From: Colias croceus
Taxonomy: Eukaryota > Arthropoda > Insecta > Lepidoptera > Pieridae
DNA: 64,000 nt
Direction: 5' to 3'
Assembly (NCBI RefSeq): GCF_905220415.1
Contig: NC_059564.1
Location: 5,798,501 to 5,862,500 of the forward strand
Position numbers and translations under genes: made by a program. Below are positions 1 through 14,900 of the stretch, one piece after another; the first letter of the stretch is position 1; each line of letters begins with the position of its first letter. The notes under the pieces are model-generated. The model had not been told where the DNA came from, did not search any database, and saw only the letters and a program-made list of their open reading frames with translations.

Positions 1-3000
1 TCACAGAACGGCTGGTTCGATTTTGATGATGTTTTTTTTATTTGTCTAATTCTGAAAAGAGAGTTTAATGTTTTTAGGTAAAAGATAATAATCATTTATT
101 TGAATTGTTCTTTATTTCTCAAATGTTTTATTTGAATTGTCTTTTCTTTTTCAACTGTTTCAATGGACTTTGTCACGCTTTGTTAGAAGCGGTACATAGA
201 AATGAAATTGGATTTTTTGTTGACAGGTTTTTTGTAGGTTAACCTAATTTATAATTTTAGACGGTGTTGTGTATTCATAGGTATATTTTAAGTAGGTTAG
301 AAGTATATTTGAAATCTCTATTTTGTTAGAAATAAAATCAATAATGTTTTGTACAAGACTGGGTAAAAATGCAAGTACCTATGAAAAGTGTGTGCTTGTC
401 GTTTATAATTTAAAACTAAGCTGTTGAAATGAATGAATAAATAACTGCATTTCAAATATTAATAGAATTAATTAAACATATTTTAATTGAAGTTGCAGCA
501 ATTAATCTTTCCTTAAAGTATGAACTAAAATAATAAACAAAACCAAGAAATCTCAAACGCTTTTCCCAGTATTTGATTAATGAAACCGTATTAATATTAA
601 ATGTGTTTTACCGCGAACCAAAGCGAAATTGCATTAGCAAAGGTCAATCCGGGCTCCGCTAACAAGATGTGAGCGTGTCAAGGTGACTGCACCAGCGAGT
701 ACTGCGGGTTCGCCACGTGGCGGGAAAGAGTTCGTGACGTCACTGGCTCATGTAACTTGACGTCTAGTGGAGTAGCTAAGGGTGCTTTTCCAGCAAGATT
801 TGCTATGCTGATTATGTGACTGTTTCCACTCATACTAAGCTTTATAGTGTGTATAAGACATGTAAAAGCTATGCTGTGAAACCTGTACCTTTCTGTATCA
901 CATGAGTACATTCAAACGCACGGTTAAATCTCAAAAGCACTGTAAAGGAGTAGAACTTACTACCTAGTTTACGTACGAAAGTGTCCGTTCAGAAAAAGTC
1001 AAATGTTGCCAGTATAAACATAATCGCTCCTCTTTCTGTTTCTATTTTTTTGCCCAACAATTTTGTATTTTTTCTGTAATTAAGTTATACTCTTATATCT
1101 GAAATATAACTCAAACGCATTCATTGAGCAACTTTGAACAGAGAGCACGTGCGTGTAGCCTAGGCGAGGATATTTGATAGAGATAGGTAATTTGTCTATT
1201 CAACATGTTCATGATGATTCAAAGTATTCGTAGTATTTAAGAAAATCTTGTGAAATAGGAAACCTTGGGAAATGCAATGATTTAGTTGATTGGTAGGACT
1301 GATTGGAATCCTCGTAGTTAGTTCTTATCGAGAAGATTTTTTTTCTTGTCCTAATTTCTTTCATTCAGAAGGATTGATTTTATTTTTCTGAAAGAAATGC
1401 TATTTCATGATGTTGATATAAATGAATAGATTCACTGCCAACGTAGACAATATAGAATCACTGATCAGTACACTTCGAAGAAGAAATGATAAATACAGGC
1501 AATAGTAAACAAAATTTATCAGAATTAATTATCAAGTTCCAAATTCATAAGTCACAGTAGTCTAGTCTATAATTGGTCACATTCAGTTAAAATAGCTGGA
1601 ATGTGTCGATGAATCACGTTGGGTGATGTTGCGTGCGGCGCCCACGTGCTCGCTAATTGTGTACCATTAACTATGGTGTCATAATGGTCCTTACGAATGT
1701 TAGGGAAAGAAAAAAGTGATACGTAGCAATTGGTACGAATTACAGAAATAAGCGTACTGAGTTGGTTTATGGTTAGTAAAAGTCGTGTGGATAACTGGTT
1801 AGTAAGAGTAGTAAGTAGTTAGTTTAAGAAATATCATAACATCTCCATCATAATATTTGTTAGCTACAAAGACCTCAGTAACGGGATGGTAGATGGAAAA
1901 CTTCATTAAATTTAAGTCCTTATCTGATCCTTTTCCGATTCCAGAAATAGTCTGTGTATACGTCAATTTGCCCTTTTCTTTGTGCGTTTCTCTTCTGTCT
2001 TATATTCCTTCGTCATCGCAATTTTTTATTTAAATCGGAATCGTTGATTTATAGTCTAATGTGAATAACGATTTAAAACTAAATTTGAGAAATTTCATTT
2101 TATAGTAAGTTATTTTTTATATTTATTGTTTCCTCTTGCTATTCTCCAATCTCCATGAGTTTCCTTCCAATAAAATTAGAATGGACGCTGCAATCTTAAA
2201 TATCAGAGTTGAACGAACTCACTTGGCATTATACATCGTTAATTATACATATAATTAGAATGATATATGCAATTAAAGTGATGTGTTTGTTGCATCTAAT
2301 TATAATATTGTTTACAGCTAAGTAATTGATTCTTATAAGTGAGAAAACTATGCCTATAAAAAGCTTATTAGAAGCTCAATCGATCATACTCGTGATAGTT
2401 TTTTCACTATGATGGTTATTGTAACCTAGAACTGTAATTGCTGCAAAACTGTCATTTTTCATTAATTCTCCCGTGTTTTATAGATATTGAACGCTGTACT
2501 GTTTATATATTAGCGACCGTCCCGGCTTTTCACGGGTGCTATGCACGTTATATGCCTATAAATCTTCATTTTACATCACTCCATCATTTAAAAGCACATA
2601 GGAAAGGCATCGAAAGCCACTCTGTACTATATGTTTCTCTTTATACTACGTAGTGATTATTTTCTATAGACGCCACAGGCAAAATTACCTATAGGCATAC
2701 TTAAGCCACAAAACTAGCTTTCATCCAAATGACAAACAGTGCCACAGGTCACGATGTCACGCTCGTTAGACGAATCTCGTCAATTCGGCTGGACCGGTTC
2801 GCAGAAATGGAAAGTGATTGGCGGATGTAACTGATTCGTTACGTCAGACGGTGGATGTTGGCTCTGTTCAGATTAGGCGTGAATATGTTATATTATAATT
2901 AAATATTGTTGAAGGTATGGATTTGCTTGATAGGTGCGGAAATCATGTCCCAACTTCGCTTGGGTTTAGGTACAGCCTAGTTTCTAAAGGTATTTTTTGT

Positions 3001-4797
3001 CCAAATAAAGATAAGATTTCCTGTTTGGAGAAGGTAAGGCATCATGATTAACCCAATGCCTTTTTAATGTTGGAATAATTCTAACCAACGACTATATAGA
3101 AAAATTTCAATAAATCAGGAAAATATCTTTAGAAATTTGAATATTTTGAAAATATTTCTTTATAAATTGGAATCAAATATACTTATAGGGAGCAAAACAA
3201 GCACCTAGAAAAATAGAAGGTGGGGTGCACGTTTCATTAGGTACAATTGCTTTTACTAAATGATGGTAATGTGGTAGGGCGTGTCACGCGGTGCCGTCAC
3301 CGACTTTTGAAGTACTATAGCAGCTTCGTAATTATCATGAGTGCATCGAGGGTGGGTTCTGTTTGAAGTAACTTCTTTGGGTGTGAAGTTTCTTGGGTTG
3401 GGTTAAAATTGTTTATGGTTACTGGAGAATGCGGTGTTTTGATAGCTTTTTATCAACACTTTCATTAGCTTTTGGTGTGGTATGGTAGAAAATTGTTTGT
3501 TTTAACGATATGAGAGATATCTCGTCATTTAATTTACAAGTGAGTTGTTTAAGTGGATATATAAATAATGAAATACAAATATGTGATGCTACTTGTCTCT
3601 TAGAAATTTATGTTTCAAATCTATTTTAATATGCATTGCTGATTGCTGTTATTTGCCATACCTACTGAAAAATTACCTACAGAGATTCCTATAGGAAGAT
3701 ATTTTTTTAAGGTCTTTCTTTTTGATTATACATATTTATTTAAACTATTTTCAGATGTATTATAGTAATACAGTTATTGCTATAACAATGTTCACCTCTT
3801 AAAACATCAACGTTCAAAATGATCATTCCAGAAGTGCACCTTAAAACCAGCTTTATGACGCATATCATACGAAATATTTTCCTTTGAGTTGTTTGGATCG
3901 TAACAATTATTTTAAGCAAATTCCAGTGTTATCGAATACTCTTGTTTTCAAATACAAGATGATGTCTCATCACGCGATACTGAGTGTTTTGATACAGTAA
4001 CAGAGAATTTGTATCGAATCGTGGTAGGGCTGCCAAAATTATGAATTTTTAAAATTGGTAATTTTTGGAAGTATGTAGTATATTTAAATGATGATGATGT
4101 AATACATACCACCATATGAATATTTATTAACTTGGCGAAATTAACTGTGGGTTTGCCTTTCACACTGCTAGAATTATATATCCTAGTAGATTATATAGAT
4201 TCTATTATAGTTGTAAATTTCATAACGTTAAAAATTTGAGGTATTAGACCTACCTACCTGTACCACTGAGCTGGCATCCTTCTGTATCCTACTTGAATTT
4301 CTTAACTATTTATTGGACCAAAAGTGATCAAATTTATTTTAGTAAGCATATTCACTCAAACATTACGCCACAGCCGATCACAATATTATGACAATTGACA
4401 ATACACATTTATTTCCTCGTGGAATTATTTATCATGCGACATTGCTTTGCGTGTGAGTTGGATAATTCGTTATACTTTACGTTTGTGTGCTTTTGTTTTG
4501 AAGTGAAATGTCCAAAGTATCGGCTATACAGCTACGTAACTCGAAAGATCAGTCATCGTCACGCGATGCTCAAGTGTAGTTCAGTTGATATAATAATAAT
4601 GAATTGTATAGTTTTGTGTTAGGGTTACCACTCACGAGTTATTTTTTGTTGATAGGAATGACTGTAGGAAATATTTCCTAATTTTTTTTTTATATTTTTC
4701 AGGCAAGGTAATTTTTCAGTCATCAACTTTCAAATGTAACGTTTACCTGTAATGTAATTTTAATAGTATATTCTAAAACTTTAATTTTATTGATCAA
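1..4797. other. AT-rich flank, no recognised gene
   Basis: No exon, RNA gene or intact element was recognised on either strand. The stretch lies upstream of the first detected CFAP410 exon and could hold its missing first coding exon and promoter. A slightly GC-richer patch around 610-760 contains a 24-codon ATG frame, but it does not resemble the expected CFAP410 N-terminus. Short frames elsewhere are isolated and lack splice context. Confidence 0.5.
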
Positions 4798-5035
4798 CTA
4801 GCTTCCGCCCGCGACTCCGTCCGCACGGAAACATTAAGATTTATTTTTTTCTACGTATTTTTCCGGGATAAAAAGTATCCTATTTTATGCCCATTGCCCA
4901 GGATATTAAGGTATAATTATACCAAGTTTCATCGAAATCGAACCGTTACTTTTCACGTGATGCCTGAACATACAGACAGACAGACAGACAGACAGACAAA
5001 AATTTTTTTAATCACATAAGTATTTGGGTTTGGTA
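4798..5035 (+). repeat. Interspersed 'ccgcccgcgactccgtccg' tail repeat
   Basis: The sequence opens with ctagcttccgcccgcgact, continues with a 'cgaaatcgaaccgtt' segment, and ends in about six cagacaga-type units and a short T run. This is the usual form of decayed lepidopteran non-LTR tail repeats. Related copies recur through the window, for example at 17690-17960. Family name unknown. Confidence 0.6.
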
Positions 5036-5908
5036 TCGATCCAGTAATACCTCCTGCTATTTATTTTTTCAATATTTTCAATGTACAGAATTGACCCTTC
5101 TACAGATTTATTATATGTAGGTATAGATACGGATATGTACTTTTGATCAGCCTGATTCTTCTATTTAAATTTGCATGTTTTTTTTTTATTTGTAGACGTG
5201 GCGTGACGTTCATTGGTTTAAAATAATCATATATGGTTGAGCGCTTTGATTGAGTTATTCTCTTTATTATTATTTATTTAATCAATAAAATTGTAAAGTA
5301 ACAACCCTACACAGTAAGAGTCGCGTGCGCGCGTTATGTCGTCGTACGTAACTCGTGAGGAGTCGTCTTGTTTGTTTGTTTGTTTTAGCACTACTCGATA
5401 CGAATACGTAATAGCTTCTATCTGATGTTTGTGTGAACGCGATCGTGTAGTTTTAAGTACATATTTGTTATTGATTAGTTTTCTTATTGGAAACTAATTT
5501 TCGTGTGTGCTTGTGTCTTAAGCACGAGAGTATATGAATGTGTTGTTTGTGTTTTAGATGGTAATCGATCAACAGTATATTGAGGTATTATTGAAATTTT
5601 TGAACATTTAACGCACACTGCTACACTTCACTTTCGCAATCCTAACTAATAAAAAATGTTGTTGCTGTTTGTCTGTCGCTTCTTCATGCCTCAACCGCTG
5701 AACCGATTTGGATGAAATTTAGTGCAAAAATAATTTTAATACCTGAGAAAGAACATAGGATAGGTTTTATTCCTAGGTAGAGCTAGTAGATTCTGTATAA
5801 TAAATCCCTTTTACTGTTGTAAATTAATTTCTTATGCTTTGGAACATTTTATTGTAAAATTCTAGGAGATTATAATTTTTGATATTATTAAAAAATGAAT
5901 TGTTCCAG

Positions 5909-8900
5909 GGGTGCAGAGCTCGGCGACGTCAGTTTGCTGAGGAGGATGCCCAATGTGGAGGTGCTTGCATTTAGGTATGTGTCATAATTTGCTAATTACG
6001 TTCAGTCATTCCTAGAACTTATGGAAATTGTTAAATGTGATACTGGTACTGTAGTACCTACTTATGAGTTGGGCTTAACATCGAGCCCAACTCAGTTTAC
6101 AATTTTGCTCAAATAACTGAGAGGTATTTGGAAATTTAAATAAGGTATGCATAGTTATATTTTGTGTCCTCATATCTGACGGCACTGCACAATAAACGAT
6201 ACCTTTAGGTATTAGTAAAGGGTTCTTTATCCTTAGTTCAACGACTAGCCAAAGTTTTTTTTCGATTGAGACGCCAACGATGTATTTTTTGACGTCCGGT
6301 TGGCTTGGTTGGTAGTGGCTCTGCCTTTCAAGCCATAGGTCGTGGGTTCGATTCCCACCCGGGGCGAATATTTCTCTGTGTCTGGGTGTTAATTATCTAT
6401 ACATATTAAGTATTTATTTAAAATGATATATGTATGTTTATCAGCCATCTGGTTTCCATAACACAAGCGAAAGCTTAGTATGGGATCAGATCCTGCCGTG
6501 TGTGAAAATTGTCCTGAAATATTTATTTATTTATATATTTTCTGTTTTCCTCCGATCAACATGCAGACAGTCTCGAATCTCGATACATTCCTTCAAGTGG
6601 CCATAACGATCGGCAGGTGAATACATATTATCTTCAAATGTGTATAACGGTATGCCGGTGCAACGGTCGCGACCCGTCTGCCGTCTAGACGATATAGACG
6701 ATGCACCGAATCTATGTAGCTGTATAATCTTTGATGCTATTGATTTTGGAACTGTCGTGGGGTATGCTAATAAGGAAAGTTTCTATGAGCAATAATTCCC
6801 TGTAAAACGGAATTTCAATACAATTAAATATTTCAATCCGGCTGTTGCGTTTCGCTGACTCAATAAATGCCATAATTAAGTTTCTTCAAAATGTGTCACA
6901 GAGTTTTGTTAGCAGATCATAGTTATTTAAAAAAACTAATCTTTGTATAAATAATCTATTAATGAAAAATAAAAAAATTCTTTAGTTCAGCAGTACACGA
7001 TGGTACACAGACACACAGTTAAATAAACATAGGTATAATCAACGTCAAATTAAATACATGTTTAATGTATTGCTGGTTTAAAGTAAACAAATTAAGGCTT
7101 CCTTCCGAACATTACCTGTTAATATATTTTAGGAAGCGTATACACGGGCGGCTTACATGTAGTGTTGCCAAAATAAACAATTAAGTTTTTAACCGACTTC
7201 AAAAAAAGAGGATGTTCTTCACTAACCGACTTAAAAAAAGGACCGGTATATATTTTTTATGTATGTGCACCGATTACGCCGAGGTTTCTGAACCGATTTA
7301 CGTGATTCTTATTTTATTGTTGTTTTTGTTTAGTTTGTTATATATTGTTTGCGTTACATTTGATTGTTAATTATTTTCGTTAAGTTTTTGTTACAAACTT
7401 TAAAAATAAATGAATGAACCAAAAATACGATGTTAGAGAACTTAATTTGCCAACCCTACCATAAGTACCCGTCGCCATCTTCAGATCTATTCTCTATCTG
7501 CTCGGGTTATACATACATGCTTTCTGAAACCGCGCAGCTCAGCTGCTACTGCTTGTTAAAGTAAACATTCGTTTGTGATCGCCCTATCCCAATTCAAAGT
7601 GGAAAACAGTTAACGGTCGATCGGTCGCGATTGGGCAATCCGTAACGCGGCTGCCTGCTGATTGGGCAATTATCGCGCGCCACGCTCTGATTGGTGGAGA
7701 CCTTGCACGTCTAAGGAAACGCCGCGTTAATATCGTGCGTGCGTAATTACAAGTGACTTGGTGTAGATAATTGAATTATTAGTATTGGTTTGTTATGGGA
7801 ATGGAGATATTTGTTAATGATGATAAATATTGTATTGTTATTTTTTTGTGTATGATGATTTTGGAAGCGACGCGTGAACGGTAATGTTGTAAAGTACCTA
7901 CTTATGTGATCTGATAGAATCTGCAATGTACATTAAAAGGGAACATTGAGTTGTTAGTTAAATGTAGGTACTGCAGTCTTCACGTTAAACTCAAACATTT
8001 ATTTGTTTACCACCGATTCGGAAAGCAGTTTCTACGGAGAAGAGCTGATAAGAAACTCCGTAAAACGAACATTACGTCTTTAAAATGGCAATTAGCAGAT
8101 ACTTCTTCATGTACAGGATGTTCATAAACCCGTTCATTGTCAACTAAAATATATATATATATATATATTGAATGTGCATTAAAAAATCTTGTGTTGACCA
8201 CAGAGTATCCGCAAACGCTTTCACCTGTGGTTGTGGAAAGTGCTAACTTGCAAATCATGACTATCATTAGTTCGTATCCGTACAATATGACTTTGTTCAT
8301 GTGTTGTGGGTTTTGGTGAGAACCTATTGATAAAATCATAATATGTTTGTTACTGTGATAAGGCTTTTGTTGAAAGCAATTTGGCAAATTGTAAAACAGG
8401 TATTAGGTTTGGAGGGTAGATAGTATATACATTCATAAAGGTATACTGTATTGAGGTCCCACATTAGTAGCAGGATTTGAACGTATTAAGTTATTAATTT
8501 GAATAATTTCATAGACCAAATAACAATTAGGATCACTCTTAATAGTTTTCATAATAAAAAGTGTATAGGACAGGATAAGTTAGGCCAGATCGACAATTAG
8601 AAAGAAATTATAAAAATAATTAGAAGTACGCTTAAGTTGAATTATTTATTGTAGATACTATATGCCCGTGAAATATATGTTCAATTTATTACGTTCCTTA
8701 AAATATATATACCTATATCAAATATATTTATATACCTATTCAATAGAGCTTAATGTATCTACTACTCTAAAATCATAAAGCTGAAGAGATTGTTTTTTTT
8801 TTGTTTGAACGCGCAAATCTCAGGAACTACTGGTCCGATTTGAAAAATTCTTTCGGTGTTAGATAGCCCATTTATCGAGGAAGGATATAGGCTATATATT

Positions 8901-11900
8901 ATTACGCTAAGACCAACAGCGCCACGCGGGTGAAACCTCGAAGCGATGATATTACAAAGATACTCATAATCCACTCCAGCTATGTTATATAAACACGGAA
9001 CACTCCTTTGAACACAAATGACGGATATCGAACGACGCCATTGAATAAAAGATTGTATTAATACACTATCGATACACCAAAGGTTGTATTTAATGAGTGG
9101 TGACGTCAGCACTACCCACGCGGTCACCGTGATGGTGGAAAAGCTCTTTGTGACGTTTTCAAGGATGACAGTGCGTGGTTTCTTTGAGAGAATTAAAATG
9201 GTAATAAGTTTACAATAAATTTTAAAATGTGGGAAATATGAAAAGAAGAATGGAATGAACCTATGAAGAAACAATTAAATGATCCCTATTCCCTATCCAG
9301 CCCTTTTTTTTTTTTTTAGTGGGGAAATCTTGCATAGATACCCACGGCCTCCGGGGAAGCGGCCGTGGGTTATGTCGGATTCCTACCGACCAAAACCCCA
9401 CTGTGTTCCGTCAAGCCGCATCAACGACGGGGCCACGGGTATGTGTAGAATTCATCCGAGACCCCATCAGCGGCAGCCCGTCGCCGCGGCCGGGCCCAAA
9501 CAATCCCTATCCAGCCCTATAATAGGATCCCTATAATATGACGCTTTACGTCATCTATGCGCTTTTCTGTCGGGGTTATATGAATATTTCAATCGCTTTT
9601 TCAATTGCCAATCCAGGTTAATATACCAGGTGTAGGTATATGTAATCTACATAATTTATTTATGTATTTAAATAGAACAACTTACAAAACACTAAAAAGA
9701 CAATACATGATTGCAGGCATGAAGTCGAGTGTTGATTTACTTACAAGTTGTTACGGCCGCGGCATGGTAACGGACAATTGAAATTATTTTATTTCCTTTA
9801 GAATTTACCATAATCCTTGCACCATGTTACTTTAGTTTTGCTCCATACTTAATACTTTAAATGCGAAAGTAACTCTGTCTGTCTGTTACTCAATCACGCC
9901 TAAACTACTGAACCAATTTTCATGAAATTTGGTATGGAGATATTTTGATACCCGAGAAAGGACATAGGCTACTTTTTATCCCGGGAAAATGACGCAATCC
10001 CGGAAATCCCACGGGAACGGGAACTATGCGGGTTTTTCTTTGACTGCGCGGGTGAAGCCGCGGGCGGAAACCTAGTAACAAATATGTTAGAGTGACAGTC
10101 AAGGTAAATATGAGTTGCACCTATTGACAATAATTTTATGGAGGACGTCATAATTTTAAGTTTTAACAATAACTATAACCGCTCGTGTTTCACCGGTTAA
10201 AACTATGGTTAAGCCAGCTACTCATGTACGTGCCACTGAGGCAATATTGGAACAATCTCGGTTGGACGGCGATTGGAGCAATTTTTCTGTTCTCTGAATA
10301 TACACAACACAATTAAGGAGCCAATTAAGTGCGCAATTCCAAAATTTCCCCTGCTCTAGAACGTGAGTAGCCGTCCTAACTTGAACAGCAGTCACTTTAA
10401 AAATCAATGTTATTGTAAAATTGGACATTTATCTTAACAATTCCAGTATAAACAAGATACGCACGCTGGGCGACTTCGCGGCGTGCCGGCGGCTGCGCGA
10501 GCTTTACGTGCGTAAGAACGAGATCCGCGACCTGGCGGAGATCAGACACCTGCGGCACTTGCCCGACCTCACCAGCCTGTGGCTGGACGAGAACCCGTGC
10601 ACCCTGCATCCCGAGTGAGTACAGATGTAGGAAATTATCTATGACTCATAAGCCATACAACATACAAAGAGTATAAGAATTAAGAACACATCTATATTTA
10701 TAATATTATAAAGCTGAAGAGTATGTTTGTTTGAACGCAATAATCTCAGCAAATAGTGGTCCGATTTGAAATATAAATTATTAGTTAGATAGCCCATTTA
10801 TCGAGGAAGGCTATAAGCTATATATCATTACGCTAAGACCAACAGGAGCGGAGCACTGCGGGTAAAACCGTGTAGCACAGCTAGTTTAAGAGTATAAGAG
10901 TTAAGAATACGTAAAAGATATAAGAAACATAGAGCAAACAAAAATAAAATCTAAACGATAGAAAAATTTGTTTGTTTGAACGCGCAAATGTCAAAAATAA
11001 CTGGACCGATTACAGAAGTTAAGTCATTATTTTAATAAAACTTATCTATGTAACGTTAACCTTTAAAACCATAATTACAATTCCAGGTACAGGATGACGG
11101 TGCTTAGGAATCTACCAAATCTGGAAAAGTTGGACAATGTGGCTGTACATCCTGAAGAGGTTGGTTTATCTTTATTACTATTTTTCTCTAGTAACTACAA
11201 AAAATCCTAAAACTAAACGGGAACTATGCGGGTTTTTCTTTGAAAATGCGGGCGAAGCCGCGGGCGGAAAGCTAGTATATAATAAACTTTGGGAATAATA
11301 AAGTGTGAAGTGAAGTCCCATCACACATCTGTTTCACTGATCGATTTTCTTTAGAGACAAGTAGGTGATCAGCCTTCTGTGTCCTGCCAGACCGAGACAT
11401 TTTATTTTTTCTTCATCTCCACCGGGAATCGAATCCAGGACCCCTCGGTGACGCGTAAGCGTACGCTCACGCGTCAACAACTGTACCAAGGAAGCGGTTA
11501 ATATTATTGGAAATAATATTATTACAAAACTCAAAAGTGCTTAAAAGTTTTGTATATTTTCAGGTACAAGAGGCGATGCGTCGCGGTGTGCACATACCGG
11601 ACTCTGATGATGAAGGGTATCCTCAGCAGGTCCGTAAATGGCATAGCATTCAGAAAAAAATATATTACGTTAAACGAAATTTAATTCTTTTTCGTCTTTT
11701 AAAATGTTTCTTTTATTATTATACACTTTATTGTGAATTCCTCATCACCATAAATAAGTGGGAATTAACCTTTTTTCAATAAGTTAGTCAACATTATGAT
11801 TTATGATAGCTCGGATTCGATATAAACTAGCTTATATGTATACCTGCGACTAGTTTGAATCTAAAACACCAAAATTACATTCAATTCGATCCAGTCATTT

Positions 11901-14900
11901 AGTTCCGTGATAAACACACGCATAGAAGGAATAACATTAATATAATATGATAGTAATAAATAAATACTATCTTCCAGCACGACACATACAGCCAGTGCCG
12001 GAGCCAGCGCTCGTGCGAGTCCAGCCCCGAGCGCGAGCCCGACCAGTTCTACCGGAACCAGCGGCTCGAACAGGTATACAAACATACATACATACACACA
12101 CACACACATAGACTTGAACAGAATACATACACTCATACACACACACGAAAATCATGATTATACCTTGCGTACAAAAATACACGCACTCGAATACATTTAC
12201 ATACACATGCAAACACTTTAAGAACTGCGCTTAACACAAACAGCATTCATCTATACGTCGTATAAGATACTATATCAAAATAATATACGAATAAATGTTT
12301 CGTTATCATTTTTGTTTTTATTGTAATGATAATAACTTGTGCATAACCATTTTGCTATTAAAACTTACGAGTGATTTTTTGTTTTGTGTTTTTGTGTCTG
12401 TTGAATGTTGATTTTATTACTAAAAAAACGAGGTATTAAACTTGCTATGAGGAAGATACCTTAAAGTTCTTATAAAAAATTATATTTATAAACATTGAGA
12501 TATACATATGGAGACGACACCGCCTACATCACTTATGTTCCGCTCAACATAATATGCCATATTATGGCGTAACTGCACGCTCATTTTTTATTTATTTTAA
12601 AGTGAATCGCATCAAATAAGCCTTCGTGTGTGTTACGATATTGCACAAATAATACAAATAATACGGAAAAGTGCAAAGGAATAACTTTCATCGGTAAGTA
12701 CCTAACTAGATAATAATTTTTAAAACTTAGAGCAAAAAAATGGCGCACAGATTTTGTTCGTGGTGGTTCTCCTCCATACGTAGTAATATTATCTCAATGC
12801 TTATAAAATATAAATTATCTTCATAACCGATCTTTCTGGAATGTACAATATTAGCGCCGTAACCATAGCAACCGCTATATAATGTGACTAACACGTGTGT
12901 GTGTGTAACAAGGTGCACAACAGCGACGGGTCTGTGGAAGAAGTGCCCGAGCCGCGGTCGCCGACCGTAGTGCAGGTGAGCGGGACGGGTAGAGCGGGGG
13001 GTGGGAGGGTGTGAGCGAGATGGTTGTATAATGGGGGGAGGGGGATTTGTTTGATAAAGTTGGAAAAATTCTTGTGTTTATCTTATTGTAATTTGTATAT
13101 GCTTATTTTTTGTCGTATTTTGTATTGGCGAATAACAATAGTTCGTAAAATTTGTTTGATGTGAATAAACTGTATTGTTTTACTAAACTGAATTTCCAAA
13201 GCGTATTGAATGAATTATTTACTATACTGTTGAACTTTATACATTAAATTTTAGTAAGTAGCCTTTGTTATTCAACAAATTGATCTCTAGCGTTATTTCT
13301 TTTCTTTTGAGTATAACAGAATAAGATTGTTTTTCTTTAGATTTAGCTTATACTTTAAGGTTTTTAAAATCTTCATCTTTAGCGTATACATTACTTGACT
13401 TCATTAATTTATGTGACTTGTTCACTATAACTATAAATAAACTAGCTGTGCCCTGCGGTTTTACCCGCAGTACCCCACTCCTGTTGGTCTTAGCGTGATG
13501 ATATATAGCCTATAGCCTTCCTCAATAAATGGGCTATCTAACACCGAAATAATTTTTCAAATCGGACCAGTAGTTCCTGAGATTAGCGCGTTCTAACAAT
13601 CAAACAAACTCTTCAGCTTTATAATATTAGTATATATATAACATGACGTATGTATGTATGTGTGTAGTGTCCGCTGTCGCCGCTAGGACGGGCCGCGTCG
13701 CCGGACGACGAGCGGTACGAACACCCCGCCATGACTTCCTCGCACTATGAGGTATATACTTATTTTAGTTATTTATTATGTAAGTGGTTTCGATTTTTTT
13801 TACCATTTATTGAATATAAGAACAAAACATGAAAATATACAGTAAAGCATCACATAAATAAGTACAATTTGATCGTGATGTGATGAATATTTTGTTATAT
13901 TTAAATAAAAAGAAAATTGTGGGCCTCCCGGGTGTGTATTACAACCATGTTCGAATTTTTCCTACTTCCTAAAAACCGTTCAAATCCTCGCATAAATGAG
14001 AAACACAAAAAAAGAATAGAGTTTTTATTCGTTTTTCAACATAATATATCGACACAATGTGCTACATGTATTGGTCCTTCGAACCGGATCTGTAGTGTTT
14101 ACACGTATAGTTGATTAATTGTATCGAGTTATAAGGGACCATCCATAAAGTACGTCACACTAATTTCATGAGTTTTTGAGCACCCCCCCCCCCGTCCTTG
14201 TCACAGGTGGTCACATTTCTAAGACCCCCCCCTCCCTAGTGACGTCACATGTTTTGCAATTTAACATCGAAAAATTATTAAATTAAAACAGCAGCTCCGA
14301 AATTAGTTTTATTTCCATTTAAATTAAGTACTTACTTTTTTTATGAAATCAACATAATATCAAATATTTGAAACAATAACAAAGAAATAAACTAATGAAT
14401 AGGCATTGAATAGGTAAATATAAATTTTCAACAAAACAATTTAGTTTATTAACAAGCGATTAATTAGTACCTCTAGATTTTGAAATGTGATGTCACGAAA
14501 CTTAGGACCCCTCCCACCCCTTGTCACACCATGTCACACTTTGTCAACCCCCTCCCCCCCTCTTTACGTGTGACGTACTTTATGGATGGCCCCTAAGTAT
14601 TTGTTGTGTGTTTTTTTGTTTACATCTGTAAGTTTTTTATTCTTGTCTCAATACGTAGCGAACAAAATATTACTTTTAAGAAAGAAAAAAGAAATAGTAA
14701 CTAGCCATTCTAGCCAGATATAGATTGTATCTTAAAATACAAATAAAAACTTACATGCGTTGGAATTACTATGTAGCCCATACCTAAGCCCTGAGTATTA
14801 AAATACTTAGTATTAATGTACATATATTTATGTTTTTAGCCGCGAGGTCCCCGCTCGCCCGACGCGGCGTCTCTACGACATTCTGTGTCCGCGCATAGTG

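Noticed and set aside
600..760. Candidate first exon of CFAP410
   Set aside because: The ATG frame of 24 codons ends in a stop, lacks the expected ..LNxW end and has no donor in the right phase.
2754..2835. ATG frame MSRSLDESRQFGWTG
   Set aside because: It ends after 26 codons, with no similarity to the expected N-terminus and no suitable donor.
6294..6365. Possible tRNA gene
   Set aside because: A and B boxes are present but the acceptor stem does not pair and a long SINE body follows.
8007..8387. 126-aa minus-strand frame
   Set aside because: It runs through an (AT)n microsatellite that yields IYIYIYI, has no splice context or conserved motif, and overlaps another frame on the + strand.
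10421..10618. Stand-alone 65-aa protein starting at the ATG before the LRR exon
   Set aside because: The first 26 bases are intron ending in ttccag; the real exon starts at 10447 and is part of CFAP410.
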